A program made the position numbers and the translations under genes. Below are positions 43,858 to 53,041 of a stretch of 64,000 bases of DNA, piece after piece. The DNA comes from Piscinibacter sp047600445. Lineage in GTDB: Bacteria > Pseudomonadota > Gammaproteobacteria > Burkholderiales > Burkholderiaceae_C. The stretch's first letter is position 1. Each line of letters starts with the position of its first letter. A model generated the notes under the pieces. That model was not told the DNA's origin and ran no database searches. It saw nothing but the letters and a program-made list of their open reading frames with translations. The stretch spans positions 124,001-188,000 of the forward strand of contig NZ_JASGKT010000002.1 of NCBI RefSeq assembly GCF_047600445.1, given 5' to 3'.

Positions 43858-44502
43858 TCACTTCTTGTTCTGCTTCTCGTCCTTCTTGCCCTTGGCCGGC
43901 GCGGGCGCGGGGGCCACGGCGGCCGGCGCGGCGGCTTCTTCCTCGGCGGTCTGGGTCGACACCGAGACGATCACCGGATCCTTCTTGCCGTGCGTGACGA
44001 CCTTGATGCCGTCGGCCAGCTTCAGGTCGCTGACGTGCAGCGACTGGCCCTTGGACAGGTTGGAGAGGTCGACCGTCAGGTACTCGGGCAGTTGCGAGGC
44101 CAGGCACTGGATCAGCAGCTCGGTGACCACGTGGTTGACCAGGCACTTGTCGGTCTTGACGGCCGGCGAGTTCTCCTCGTTGACGAAGTGCAGCGGCACC
44201 TTCTTCGTCACCTTGGTGGTCTTGTCGACGCGCTGGAAGTCGATGTGCAGCACCCGCGGCTTGAAGGCGTGCATCTGGTAGTCGCGCAGCAGCACCTGCT
44301 GGCTCTTGCCGTCGAGTTCCATCTCGAGCAGCGAGGAGTGGAAGGCTTCCTTCTTCAGCGCGAAGAACAGGGCGTTGTGATCGAGCTCGATCATGGCGGG
44401 CGCGCCGGCACCGTAGACGATGCCGGGCACCTTGTCCGCATTGCGCAGGCGGCGGCTCGCTCCGGTGCCCTGCAACTTGCGCTCGTAGGCGACGAATTTC
44501 AT
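43858..44502 (-). CDS. rplY: 50S ribosomal protein L25/CTC
   Basis: A 214-aa two-domain L25 of the CTC type, binding 5S rRNA. The N-terminal L25 domain begins MKFVAYERKLQGTGASRRLR with KVPGIVYG; the C-terminal domain includes VPLHFVNEENSPAVK and LPEYLTVDLSNLSKGQSL. It ends in an Ala/Pro/Lys-rich low-complexity tail (APAPAPAKGKKDEKQ). It is 51 bases downstream of prs. Confidence 0.95.
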   Translation of the reverse strand: MKFVAYERKLQGTGASRRLRNADKVPGIVYGAGAPAMIELDHNALFFALKKEAFHSSLLEMELDGKSQQVLLRDYQMHAFKPRVLHIDFQRVDKTTKVTKKVPLHFVNEENSPAVKTDKCLVNHVVTELLIQCLASQLPEYLTVDLSNLSKGQSLHVSDLKLADGIKVVTHGKKDPVIVSVSTQTAEEEAAAPAAVAPAPAPAKGKKDEKQNKK

Positions 44503-44553
44503 GGTGACTCCAGTGGGATGAACAGGTGAGGGCCCGCGACCAGGCTCCTCGGC

Positions 44554-45516
44554 TTAGAAGTTCGCGTTTTGCTCCGCGAACAGGGAAGTGACCGATTCGC
44601 CGTCGGAGATGCGGCGGATCGTTTCGGCGAACAGGAAGGCGACCGAGAGCTGGCGCACCTTGGCGCAGGCCCGGCCGGCTTCGCTGAGCGGGATGGTGTT
44701 GGTGATGACGACCTCGTCGAGCGCCGAGGCCTTGATGCGCTCGATCGCCGGACCGGAGAACACCGCGTGCGTGCAGTAGGCGTAGACGCTCTTGGCGCCG
44801 CGCTCCTTGAGCACCTCGGCGGCCTTCACCAGCGTGCCGGCGGTGTCGATCATGTCGTCCATGATCACGCAGTTGCGGCCCTCGATCTCGCCGATGACGT
44901 GCATCACCTCGGAGACGTTGGCCTTGGGGCGGCGCTTGTCGATGATGGCCAGGTCGCAGCCGAGCTGCTTGGCCAGCGCGCGCGCGCGCACCACGCCGCC
45001 GACGTCGGGCGACACCACCACGAGGTCGGCGTAGCGCTTGCTCTGCAGGTCGGCCAGCAGCACCGGCGAGGCGTAGATGTTGTCGACCGGGATGTCGAAG
45101 AAGCCCTGGATCTGGTCGGCGTGCAGGTCCATGGTCAGCAGCCGCTCGACGCCGACGGCCTCGAGCAGGTTGGCGACGACCTTGGCGCTGATCGGCACGC
45201 GGGTCGAGCGCGGGCGGCGGTCCTGGCGCGCGTAGCCGAAGTAGGGGATGACGGCCGTGACGCGCCGGGCCGAGGCGCGCTTGAGCGCGTCGACCATGAT
45301 GCACAGCTCCATCAGGTTCTCGTTGGTCGGCGCGCAGGTGGACTGCACGACGAAGATGTCGCGGGCGCGCACGTTCTGCTCGATCTCGATGTCGACTTCG
45401 CCGTCAGAGAAGCGGCCGACCTTGGCGCGGCCCAGCTCGATGCCGAGGTGCGAAGCGATTTCCTGGGCCAGCGCCGGGTTGGCGTTGCCGGTGAACAGCA
45501 CGGTGTTGAACAGCAC
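44554..45516 (-). CDS. prs: ribose-phosphate pyrophosphokinase
   Basis: A 320-aa PRPP synthase. Early LFTGNANPALAQEIA, the FSDGEVDIEIEQNVR block, the flexible-loop region YFGYARQDRRPRS, metal-binding MDLHADQIQGFFDIP and the PRPP loop CVIMDDMIDTAGTL are all present. GGAG lies 5 bases before GTG 45516, which gives the usual length; the frame is open to a GTG at 45567, nearer the tRNA. It supplies PRPP for hisG among others. Confidence 0.93.
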   Translation of the reverse strand: MLFNTVLFTGNANPALAQEIASHLGIELGRAKVGRFSDGEVDIEIEQNVRARDIFVVQSTCAPTNENLMELCIMVDALKRASARRVTAVIPYFGYARQDRRPRSTRVPISAKVVANLLEAVGVERLLTMDLHADQIQGFFDIPVDNIYASPVLLADLQSKRYADLVVVSPDVGGVVRARALAKQLGCDLAIIDKRRPKANVSEVMHVIGEIEGRNCVIMDDMIDTAGTLVKAAEVLKERGAKSVYAYCTHAVFSGPAIERIKASALDEVVITNTIPLSEAGRACAKVRQLSVAFLFAETIRRISDGESVTSLFAEQNANF

Positions 45517-45585
45517 GATCGCTCCGTCAGGCTTTGCCGGGCTCGTTGCGCGCCGGGACGGATCCACTCGATCCGTCAGGAGATC

Positions 45586-45662
45586 TGGCAGGGGAGGAAG
45601 GACTCGAACCCTCGCATGTCGGAATCAAAATCCGATGCCTTAACCAACTTGGCGACTCCCCT
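45586..45662 (-). tRNA. tRNA-Gln (anticodon TTG)
   Basis: Read on the minus strand: acceptor AGGGGAG pairs with CTCCCCT, followed by G and an encoded CCA. The D arm (GCCAAGTTGGTTAAGGC), the anticodon arm with loop TTTTGAT between CGGA and TCCG, and the T arm with GGTTCGAGTCC are all present. It lies between ispE and prs, a conserved place. Confidence 0.96.
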
Positions 45663-45703
45663 ACACCGGTTCGCCGCTTTCGCGACCAACCTTCAACCGG
45701 TCT

Positions 45704-46567
45704 TCAGTCCGGAGCCCAACCGACCAGCGGATGCTGCTCCAGGCTGCGGCACATGCGCCCCACCCACCCCGGCGGAAGATCCGCCGGCATCGCCGCCGTG
45801 GGTTCGGCGCCCGTGCCCGCTCTCGAGAACACCGCGCTGCCCGACCCGGTCATGCGCGCGTTGCCGAAGCAGCGCTGCAACATCTCCCGGGCGGCGCCCA
45901 CCTCGGCGCAGTGCGCTTCGGCGGGGGGCTGCAAGTCGTTGCGGCCGAAGCCGTCGGACGTGTCCGCAAGAAAGCCCGCAAGTATAACAGGATCGGTGTC
46001 GCGCACCAGCAGCGGGCTGGCGAAGATCGCCCGGGTCTCGATGGCCGCGGCCGGCTTCAGCACCGCCAGCCACTGCGGCGGCACGGGCAGCGGCGTGAGA
46101 AGCTCGCCGACGCCCTCGACGAAGGCGTTGCGCCCGCCGATGAAGAAGGGCACGTCGGCGCCCAGCTTCAGGCCCAGCGCGGCCAGGCGCTCGCGCGGCC
46201 AGTGCAGGCCCCACAGGCGGTTCAGCGCCAGCAGCGTGCTGGCGGCGTCGGAGCTGCCGCCGCCCAGGCCGGCGCCCCAGGGCACGGTCTTCTCGATCGA
46301 GATGTCGGCGCCCAGCGGCGTGCCGCTGTCGGCCTGCAGCAGCCGCGCGGCGCGCAGGCACAGGTCGTCGTCGGGCAGCGCCGCGCCGAGGTCGTGGCGC
46401 GCGAGGAGGCCGTCATCGCGGCGCTCGAAGTGCAGCGTGTCGCACCAGTCGATCAGCACGAACACCGACTGCAGCAGGTGGTAGCCGTCGGCGCGGCGGC
46501 CGACCACGTGCAGGAACAGGTTCAGCTTGGCCGGGGCCGGCACGTCGTGGAGCGCGCGCAAGGCCAT
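45704..46567 (-). CDS. ispE: 4-diphosphocytidyl-2-C-methyl-D-erythritol kinase
   Basis: A 287-aa GHMP kinase of the MEP isoprenoid pathway. Motifs: VPAPAKLNLFLHVVGRR with the substrate Lys/Asn, the ATP loop VPWGAGLGGGSSDAAS, LGADVPFFIGG with the catalytic Asp, and ARMTGSGSAVFS near the end. ATG 46567. It follows lolB after a palindromic repeat. Confidence 0.95.
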   Translation of the reverse strand: MALRALHDVPAPAKLNLFLHVVGRRADGYHLLQSVFVLIDWCDTLHFERRDDGLLARHDLGAALPDDDLCLRAARLLQADSGTPLGADISIEKTVPWGAGLGGGSSDAASTLLALNRLWGLHWPRERLAALGLKLGADVPFFIGGRNAFVEGVGELLTPLPVPPQWLAVLKPAAAIETRAIFASPLLVRDTDPVILAGFLADTSDGFGRNDLQPPAEAHCAEVGAAREMLQRCFGNARMTGSGSAVFSRAGTGAEPTAAMPADLPPGWVGRMCRSLEQHPLVGWAPD

Positions 46568-46597
46568 CAGTGGTGCCCGGCCGTTCCGAAGCCACTG

Positions 46598-46651
46598 AGC
46601 GCCCCCTCGGGAGGCAGCGAACGAAGTGAGCTTGGGGGTTTCATTTCATCA
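46598..46651 (-). repeat. intergenic palindromic repeat, copy C
   Basis: On the minus strand it begins at the lolB stop (TGATGAAATGAAACCCCCAA), then GCTCACTTCGTTCGCTGCC and TCCCGAGGGGGCGC. It matches copy B (33689-33752) closely, and like it separates a stop codon from the next start in an operon. Confidence 0.8.
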
Positions 46652-47179
46652 ACGCTTGTCCAGCTTGACGCGCACGGTGACCGCCGGCGCCGCCTCGCGC
46701 ACCGCGACGATGGTGTCGTCGGCGAAGCGCGACAGGTCGACCGCCCAGCCGAGCTGGCGGAAGCCGTCGGGCTGCGCGAGGTGCCCGGCCCCCGGCCAGG
46801 GGCGGCCGCGCAGCCAGTCGAACAGCGCCGCCACCGGCAGGCTCTCGCCGAGCACCTCGCGCGTCAGCGCGTCCAGGCTGGGGTAGGGCGTTTCGCCCTG
46901 CGGCGTGACCAGCAGCACGCGTCCCGGCTGCCAGCGCGCCTGCGCCATCACCTGGCCGGTGGGCGTGGCGAGGTTCAGCCGCCCGGTCTCGGGCGCGCCT
47001 TGCAGCTCGAAGGCGGCGACCATCGAGCGCGCCTGCTCCTCGCCCGTCGTGTCGACGCGCAGCGCGAGCCGGCCGGCCAGCGATTCGCCGGCCAGCGATT
47101 GGGTCTCGGTTCGCAGCGAGGCGCAGGCCTGCAGCAGCGCCGCGGCCGGCAGCGCCAGCGCGAAGGCGCGCCGCCTCAC
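46649..47179 (-). CDS. lolB: outer-membrane lipoprotein LolB
   Basis: A 176-aa lipoprotein acceptor that inserts lipoproteins into the outer membrane. A short signal ends LLQACASL (lipobox Cys about 19), followed by a LolB-type beta barrel with SLAGRLALRVDTTGEEQ, AFELQGAPETGRLNLATP and VAALFDWLRGRPWPG. GTG 47179 overlaps the stop of the TPR gene (GTGA). It is slightly shorter than E. coli LolB. Confidence 0.88.
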   Translation of the reverse strand: MRRRAFALALPAAALLQACASLRTETQSLAGESLAGRLALRVDTTGEEQARSMVAAFELQGAPETGRLNLATPTGQVMAQARWQPGRVLLVTPQGETPYPSLDALTREVLGESLPVAALFDWLRGRPWPGAGHLAQPDGFRQLGWAVDLSRFADDTIVAVREAAPAVTVRVKLDKR

Positions 47180-48984
47180 AGGTCCACCCGCAGCCGGGCG
47201 AGGGTTTCGCGCAGCACGTCGTTGGCGGCGTCGCGCGACTTCGCCTCGCGCAGCACGCGCCGCGCCTCGTCGTGCTGGCCCAGCACCCACAGCAGCTCGC
47301 CGAGGTGCGCGGCGATCTCGACGTCGGGGCGCGCGCGGTAGGCCTGCTGTAGCAGCCGCAAGGCTTCGTCGCGGTTGCCCAGGCGGTATTCCACCCAGCC
47401 CAGGCTGTCGGTGATGAAGGGCTCGCCGGGGCTGAGGTCGAGCGCCTTCTTGATCAGCTCGCGCGCTTCGGGCAGGCGCTGGTTGCGCTCGGCCAGCGAG
47501 TAGCCCAGCGCGTTGTAGGCGTGGTGGTGCTCGGGCTTGAGCGCGATCACCTTGCGCAGCAGCCGCTCCATCTCGTCCATGCGGTCGAGCTTCTCGGCCA
47601 TCATGGCCTGTTCGTAGAGCAGGTCGGCGTCGTCGGGAAACTGCTTGTTGGCCTGTTCGAGCACGCCATTGGCGTCGCGCCACAGCTTCTGCTCGCGCAG
47701 CACCTGGGCCTCGGCGAGCAGCTTGGCGCGCGCGTCGGCCGAGGTCTTCTCGGGCGTCTTGCGGATCAGCTCGCGCGCTTCCTTCACCTTGCCCTGGCGC
47801 GCCAGCAGCGAGGCGCGGCGCGTCTGCACGTCGAGCGCGCGCTGCGGGTTGTCGACCTTGGCGAGCCAGGCTTCGGCGGCCTTGAAGTCGCGCCGCTGCT
47901 CGGCGGCCTGCGCCAGCAGCAGCCAGGCCTGCGTGCGGCCCTGCTCGCGCCAGTCGGGCGTTTCGGCGCGCTCGCCCTCGTCGTCGTCGCTGTCGTCCGC
48001 GCCCGGCGGCGCGGCGGCGGGGGCGCCGTCGAGCCGGGCGAGGTAGGTTTCGAGCGCCGTCGCCGCCTCGGCCGGGTGGCGCAGTTCGAGCTGCAGCGCG
48101 CCCAGCGTCAGCCAGGGCGGTGCCATGTCGGGCGCCAGGCGGGTGACGGTCTGCAACTGCGCCACCGCGTCGCCATAGCGCTGCATGCCGGTCAGCACGC
48201 GCACGTAGTTCAGGCGCACGGCGTGGCTGTCGGGCCTGGCGTCGAGGTAGGCGGTCACGAGGGCCTCGGCCTGCGGCGTGCCGGCCACCATCGCGGCGGC
48301 GAGCATCGCCGTGGCCTCGTCGGCCGGGTCGTCGGCCTGCGCGCGCTGCAGCAGCGCCAGCGCCCTGGGCGCGTCGGGCACGCTCAGCCAGGCGCGTGCC
48401 AGCGCCACGCGCGCGGCGCTGCGCGTGGCGGGCCGGGCTATCCAGTCCTGCACCACGCGCTCGACCAGCGCCGGCGTCTGCGCCTTCGCGCCGCTGCGGC
48501 CGTAGAAGCCGGGCAGCGACTGGATCAGCGCCGGCCGCTCGGCCTCGGGCGTGAGCTGGATCAGCGAGCGCAGCGGCTCGACCGATTCGTCGGCGCGGTT
48601 CAGCGCGACGAGCAACTGGATCAGGTAGCGGTGCGCCTCGACCGAGCGCGGCAGCGCGCTGCGCCAGGCCATCACCGCGGCGAGCGCCTGGTCGCCGGCG
48701 CGCGCCTGCAAGGCGATCTCGGTGGCGCGGCGGAACAACTGCTCGTCGCGCGTGCGGCGCGCCGCGTCGAGCAGCACCTGGTAGGCGGTGCCGGCCTCGC
48801 CGTTGCGCAGCTCGATCTCGCCGATCAGCAACTGGTAGAAGAGCTGCGCGTCGAGCGCCGAGTTCTCGACCGGCGGCTTCGGCGCGGCCGGGCCCTGCGC
48901 GAAGGCCGCCGCGGCCAGGCCCAGCGCGCAGGCCAGCAGGACGGCCAGCGGGCGCTGGCCCGCGCGGGACGAAGGGGACGGCAT
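47176..48984 (-). CDS. exported TPR protein
   Basis: A 602-aa protein with a signal peptide (PLAVLLACALGLAAAAFAQG) and at least ten TPR-like helix pairs, for example LLYEQAMMAEKLDRMDEMER, HHAYNALGYSLAERNQRLPE and ITDSLGWVEYRLGNRDEALR. An acidic low-complexity linker (PPGADDSDDDEGERAE) splits the two halves. It is the conserved TPR protein upstream of lolB in betaproteobacteria, probably periplasmic and perhaps linked to outer-membrane assembly; the function is not established here. Confidence 0.85.
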   Translation of the reverse strand: MPSPSSRAGQRPLAVLLACALGLAAAAFAQGPAAPKPPVENSALDAQLFYQLLIGEIELRNGEAGTAYQVLLDAARRTRDEQLFRRATEIALQARAGDQALAAVMAWRSALPRSVEAHRYLIQLLVALNRADESVEPLRSLIQLTPEAERPALIQSLPGFYGRSGAKAQTPALVERVVQDWIARPATRSAARVALARAWLSVPDAPRALALLQRAQADDPADEATAMLAAAMVAGTPQAEALVTAYLDARPDSHAVRLNYVRVLTGMQRYGDAVAQLQTVTRLAPDMAPPWLTLGALQLELRHPAEAATALETYLARLDGAPAAAPPGADDSDDDEGERAETPDWREQGRTQAWLLLAQAAEQRRDFKAAEAWLAKVDNPQRALDVQTRRASLLARQGKVKEARELIRKTPEKTSADARAKLLAEAQVLREQKLWRDANGVLEQANKQFPDDADLLYEQAMMAEKLDRMDEMERLLRKVIALKPEHHHAYNALGYSLAERNQRLPEARELIKKALDLSPGEPFITDSLGWVEYRLGNRDEALRLLQQAYRARPDVEIAAHLGELLWVLGQHDEARRVLREAKSRDAANDVLRETLARLRVDL

Positions 48985-49052
48985 CGCTGGCTCCTGGGGA
49001 CTCGAATTCATTCTAGTGGGGGGCATGAGAGGCTGCGATCCGCCGCGCTCGT

Positions 49053-49058
49053 GATAAT
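49053..49058 (+). promoter_or_regulatory. possible -10 of mutM
   Basis: GATAAT ends 7 bases before the mutM ATG, predicting a leaderless or very short-leader transcript. No clear -35 is seen. Confidence 0.35.
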
Positions 49059-49065
49059 TCCCCGC

Positions 49066-49881
49066 ATGCCCGAACTTCCCGAGGTCGAGACCACGCGGCG
49101 CAGCTTCGCCGACCGCATCGCCGGCGCCACGGTGAGCGAGGTGCGCCTGGGCAAGCCGTTGCGCTGGCCGCTGGGCTGCGAGCCGGACGCGCTGCGCGGC
49201 GCGCGCATCGGCACGGCGCTGCGGCGCGGCAAGTACCTCTGGCTGCCGGTCGGCTCGGGCGGGCTGTTGCTGCACCTGGGCATGTCGGGCTCGCTCGCGT
49301 TCGGCGAGCAGGCCGCGCCGCCGGGCGCGCACGACCACTTCGACCTCGTCACCGACCGCGGCACGCTGCGGCTGACCGACCCGCGCCGCTTCGGCGCGGT
49401 GGTGTGGTCGAGCGCGATCGACGCGCCGCCGGCCGCGACGCTGCTCGCGCGCCTCGGGCTCGAACCCTTCGACGCCGCTTTCGGCGGCGAGCACCTGCAC
49501 CGCGCGCTGCGCGGCCGGCGCGTGGCGATCAAGCAGGCCCTGCTGGCCGGCGACATCGTCGTCGGCGCGGGCAACATCTACGCCTGCGAGGCGCTGTTCC
49601 GCGCCGGCATCGACCCGCGCGCGGCCGCCGGCCGCGTCGGCCGCGCGCGCTGCGACGCGCTCGCCGACGCGCTGCGCCTGATCCTCGCGCAGGCGCTCGA
49701 TCTCGGCGGCAGCACGCTGCGCGACTTCCGCGACGCGCACGGCATGGCCGGCAGCTTCCAGCGGCACGCCGCGGTGTACGGCCGCGAAGGGCAGCCGTGC
49801 ACCGTGTGCGGCACGCCGGTGCGGCGCATCGTGCAAGGCCAGCGCTCGACCTTCTTCTGCCCGCGCTGCCAGCGCCGCTGA
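49066..49881 (+). CDS. mutM: formamidopyrimidine-DNA glycosylase
   Basis: A 271-aa base-excision enzyme removing 8-oxoguanine, with AP-lyase activity. The catalytic N-terminus is PELPEVETTRRSF after Met removal; LRRGKYLWLPV holds the second Lys, LHLGMSGSLAF and VGAGNIYACEALF follow, and a C-terminal zinc finger (CTVCGTPV, CPRCQ) closes it. It is divergent from the TPR gene. Confidence 0.96.
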   Translation: MPELPEVETTRRSFADRIAGATVSEVRLGKPLRWPLGCEPDALRGARIGTALRRGKYLWLPVGSGGLLLHLGMSGSLAFGEQAAPPGAHDHFDLVTDRGTLRLTDPRRFGAVVWSSAIDAPPAATLLARLGLEPFDAAFGGEHLHRALRGRRVAIKQALLAGDIVVGAGNIYACEALFRAGIDPRAAAGRVGRARCDALADALRLILAQALDLGGSTLRDFRDAHGMAGSFQRHAAVYGREGQPCTVCGTPVRRIVQGQRSTFFCPRCQRR

Positions 49882-50028
49882 CCGGGCTGTCGGCAGCGCG
49901 CCACGCGGCGTGACAAGGCGTATCCCCGCCGCCCTGCGCGCACGGTTTTGCCATGCGACAATGCTTCGGCCTCGACCGCTTCCGCGCGCAAGCGCACACG
50001 GCCCGACGACGAGAACAGCACCCGCGCC

Positions 50029-50874
50029 ATGCCGAGTGAAGAACACAAGCCGGCGCTCGGCGACACCTTGATCGAGATCGACCACGTCACGTTCGGGTAC
50101 GACGCCAGCCGCACCATCCTCGACGACATCTCGCTGCGCTTCCAGCGCGGCAAGGTCACGTCCATCCTGGGCAGCTCGGGCTGCGGCAAGACCACGCTGC
50201 TGCGCCTGATCGGCGGCGTGCACGCGGCCAATGCTGGCACGGTGCGCTTCGACGGCGAGGTGGTCGACACGCGCAACCGCGAGCAGCTCTACCGGCTGCG
50301 CCGGCGCATGGGCGTGCTGTTCCAGTTCGGCGCGCTGTTCACCGACCTCTCGGTGTTCGACAACGTCGCCTTCCCGCTGCGCGAGCAGACGGACCTGAAG
50401 GAGTCGATGATCCGCGACATCGTGCTGATGAAGCTCAATGCGGTCGGCCTGCGCGGCGCGGCGCACCTGCGCATCTCGGAGGTCTCCGGCGGCATGGCGC
50501 GGCGCATCGCGCTGGCGCGCGCGATCGCGCTCGACCCGGAGCTGATCATGTACGACGAGCCCTTCGCCGGCCTCGACCTGATCTCGATGGGCGTGGCCGC
50601 GCGGCTGATCCGCACGCTCAACGACGTGACCGGCTCGACCTCGCTGGTGATCTCGCACGACGTGCCCGAGTGCATGGCGATCAGCGACCACGTGGTGCTG
50701 CTGGCCAACGGCGGGCGCATCGTCGCGCAGGGCACGCCGGCCGAGCTGATGGGCTCGGCCGACCCCGAGGTGCGCCAGTTCGTGCGCGGCGAGCCCGACG
50801 GGCCGGTCAAGTTCCACTACCCGGCGCCGAGCATCGCCGAGGACTTCGGCCTGGTCGCGGGAGGGCCGCGATGA
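50029..50874 (+). CDS. mlaF: phospholipid ABC transporter ATPase MlaF
   Basis: A 281-aa ATPase of the Mla system, which maintains lipid asymmetry of the outer membrane. Walker A GSSGCGKTT, Q-loop LFQFGALFTDLSV, signature EVSGGMARR, Walker B ELIMYDEPFAGLD and switch His in LVISHDVPE. ATG 50029 follows a short spacer; an upstream in-frame ATG at 49948 would add a non-homologous Ser/Arg-rich stretch. The stop overlaps mlaE (ATGA). Confidence 0.95.
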   Translation: MPSEEHKPALGDTLIEIDHVTFGYDASRTILDDISLRFQRGKVTSILGSSGCGKTTLLRLIGGVHAANAGTVRFDGEVVDTRNREQLYRLRRRMGVLFQFGALFTDLSVFDNVAFPLREQTDLKESMIRDIVLMKLNAVGLRGAAHLRISEVSGGMARRIALARAIALDPELIMYDEPFAGLDLISMGVAARLIRTLNDVTGSTSLVISHDVPECMAISDHVVLLANGGRIVAQGTPAELMGSADPEVRQFVRGEPDGPVKFHYPAPSIAEDFGLVAGGPR

Positions 50875-51650
50875 ACTTCCTCGCGGCGATCGGCGAGCGC
50901 ACGCTGCGCGCGCTGCGCAACCTCGGCCATGCCGCCTTCTTCGCGCTCGACGTGCTGCGCGCGCTGCCGACCTCGCTGCGCCGCTTCGGCCTCGTCGTCG
51001 CGCAGATCCACGCGGTGGGCAACCTCTCGCTGGTGATCATCCTGTCGTCGGGGCTGGCGGTGGGCTTCGTGCTCGCGCTGCAGATGTACTACGCGCTGGT
51101 CACCTACGGCGCCACCGAGTCGCTCGGCCTGATCGTCAACCTCGCGCTGGTGCGCGAGCTGGGGCCGGTGGTGACGGCGCTGCTGTTCGCCGGCCGCGCC
51201 GGCACCTCGCTGACCGCCGAGATCGGGCTGATGAAGGCCGGCGAGCAGCTCGCCGCGATGGAGATGATGGCCATCGACCCGAAGGAGCGCGTGCTGGGTC
51301 CGCGTTTCATCGCCGGCGCGGTGTCGATGCCGATCCTGGCGATCCTGTTCTCGGCCATCGGCATCCTCGGCGCCTACGTCGTCGCGGTGCTGCTGATCGG
51401 CGTCGACGCGGGCAACTTCTGGTCGATCATGCAGGACAAGGTCGACGTCTGGCGCGATGTCGGCAACGGCATCGTCAAGAGCATCGTGTTCGGCGTGATC
51501 TGCACCTTCGTCGCGCTCTACCAGGGCCACGAGACCGACGCGACCCCCGAGGGCGTGGCCTACGCGACCACGCGCACCGTGGTGATCTCGTCGCTGGGGG
51601 TGCTGGGCATGGACTTCATCCTCACGGCGCTGATGTTCTCGACGCCGTAG
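50871..51650 (+). CDS. mlaE: phospholipid ABC transporter permease MlaE
   Basis: A 259-aa integral membrane protein with the MlaE-family hydrophobic core (LSLVIILSSGLAVGFVLALQ, ELGPVVTALLFAGRAGTSL) and the conserved EIGLMKAGEQLAAMEMM helix. About six segments. It ends 18 bases before mlaD. Confidence 0.95.
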   Translation: MNFLAAIGERTLRALRNLGHAAFFALDVLRALPTSLRRFGLVVAQIHAVGNLSLVIILSSGLAVGFVLALQMYYALVTYGATESLGLIVNLALVRELGPVVTALLFAGRAGTSLTAEIGLMKAGEQLAAMEMMAIDPKERVLGPRFIAGAVSMPILAILFSAIGILGAYVVAVLLIGVDAGNFWSIMQDKVDVWRDVGNGIVKSIVFGVICTFVALYQGHETDATPEGVAYATTRTVVISSLGVLGMDFILTALMFSTP

Positions 51651-51668
51651 TCGGAAAGGGAAACAAAG

Positions 51669-52151
51669 ATGGGCAAGAAGGGCATCGAAACCCTGGTCGG
51701 ACTGTTCGTGCTGCTGGGCATCCTCGGCCTGGCGTTCCTGGCGCTGAAGGCCGCCAACCTGACCAGCTTCGGCGGCGGCGCCACCTATGCGCTGACCGCC
51801 AAGTTCGACAACATCGGCGGCTTGAAGCCGCGCGCGGCGGTGCGCAGCGCCGGTGTGACGGTCGGCCGCGTCGCCTCGATCACGCTGGACGCCAAGACCT
51901 ACCAGGGCGTGGTCAGGCTCGAGCTCGACAAGAGCGTGCAGTTTCCCAAGGACTCGCAGGCGCGCATCCTCACCGCCGGCTTGCTGGGCGATCAGTACAT
52001 CGGCCTGGAGCCCGGCGCCGACGAGAACAACCTCGCCGCCGGCGACACCATCACGCAGACGCAGTCGGCGGTGGTGCTGGAAAGCCTGATCAGCCAGTTC
52101 CTCTTCAACAAGGCCGCCGATGCCGGCGCCGAAACGGGGGCGAAGAAGTGA
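51669..52151 (+). CDS. mlaD: phospholipid-binding MCE protein MlaD
   Basis: A 160-aa protein with one N-terminal membrane helix (TLVGLFVLLGILGLAFLAL) and a single MCE domain: YALTAKFDNIGGLKPRAAV, RSAGVTVGRVASITLD and LLGDQYIGLEPG. It forms a hexameric ring above MlaE. The stop overlaps mlaA (GTGA). Confidence 0.95.
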   Translation: MGKKGIETLVGLFVLLGILGLAFLALKAANLTSFGGGATYALTAKFDNIGGLKPRAAVRSAGVTVGRVASITLDAKTYQGVVRLELDKSVQFPKDSQARILTAGLLGDQYIGLEPGADENNLAAGDTITQTQSAVVLESLISQFLFNKAADAGAETGAKK

Positions 52152-52930
52152 GGCGAGGCGGCGCCGCGCTCGCGCTGGCCGCTGCGCTGCTGGGCGGCTG
52201 CGCGACCACCGCGCCGGGCGACGCGCGCGGCGCCGCCGGCGCGACGCCCGACCCGTGGGAGAAGTGGAACCGCAAGGTCTTCGCCTTCAACGAGGCGCTC
52301 GACCAGCGTGTGCTCAAGCCGGTGGCCACCGCCTACGCGGCCATCGTGCCCGAGCTGGTGCGGCGCGGCATCGACAACTTCTTCGGCAACTTCGCCGATG
52401 TCTGGTCGGCGGCGAACAACTTCCTGCAGGGCAAGGGCACGGCGGGTGTCTACGACATCATGCGCGTGGGCACCAACACCGTGTTCGGCCTGGGCGGCGT
52501 GCTCGACGTGGCCACCGAGGCCGGCCTGGAGAAGACCCGCGAGGACTTCGGCCAGACGCTGGGCGTGTGGGGCATGGGCAGCGGCGCCTACGTCGTCTGG
52601 CCGGTGCTCGGCCCGTCGAGCGTGCGCGACTCGATCGGGTTGCCGATGGACCTCGCCGTCTCGCCGGCGCTGGCGGTCGGCGAGCGCGCGGGCCGCTACG
52701 GCGTCAACGCGCTGCGGCTGGTCAACACGCGCGCCGGCCTGCTCGGCGCGACGCGCGTGCTCGACGACATCGCGCTGGACAAGTACACCTTCATCCGCGA
52801 CGCCTACCTGCAGCGCCGCCGCAGCCTGGTGTTCGACGGCAACGAGCCGCCGCCGGAAGACCCCAGCGCGGAAGACGACGATGACGCCGCCGCGGCCCCG
52901 CCGGCCGCCTCCGCGCCGCCGGGCCGGTGA
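52148..52930 (+). CDS. mlaA: outer-membrane lipoprotein MlaA (VacJ)
   Basis: A 260-aa lipoprotein that takes misplaced phospholipid from the outer leaflet. A signal ends in ALLGGCATT with the lipobox Cys. The VacJ core follows (PDPWEKWNRKVFAFNEALD, IDNFFGNFADVWSAANNFLQ, GLGGVLDVATEAGL, GWGMG-like GVWGMGSGAYVVWPVLGPSS). The C-terminus is acidic then Ala/Pro-rich. Start GTG 52148. Confidence 0.95.
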   Translation: MRRGGAALALAAALLGGCATTAPGDARGAAGATPDPWEKWNRKVFAFNEALDQRVLKPVATAYAAIVPELVRRGIDNFFGNFADVWSAANNFLQGKGTAGVYDIMRVGTNTVFGLGGVLDVATEAGLEKTREDFGQTLGVWGMGSGAYVVWPVLGPSSVRDSIGLPMDLAVSPALAVGERAGRYGVNALRLVNTRAGLLGATRVLDDIALDKYTFIRDAYLQRRRSLVFDGNEPPPEDPSAEDDDDAAAAPPAASAPPGR

Positions 52931-53041
52931 ACCGCTGCGCGTTGCGATACGTTAAGGAACACCGGGCAGTGAACCTTGCCGCCGCGGCCCGCTCTGAGTG
53001 CCGAAGCCTCCCTCCGGAGGCGACCTAGAAAGGAAGACGAC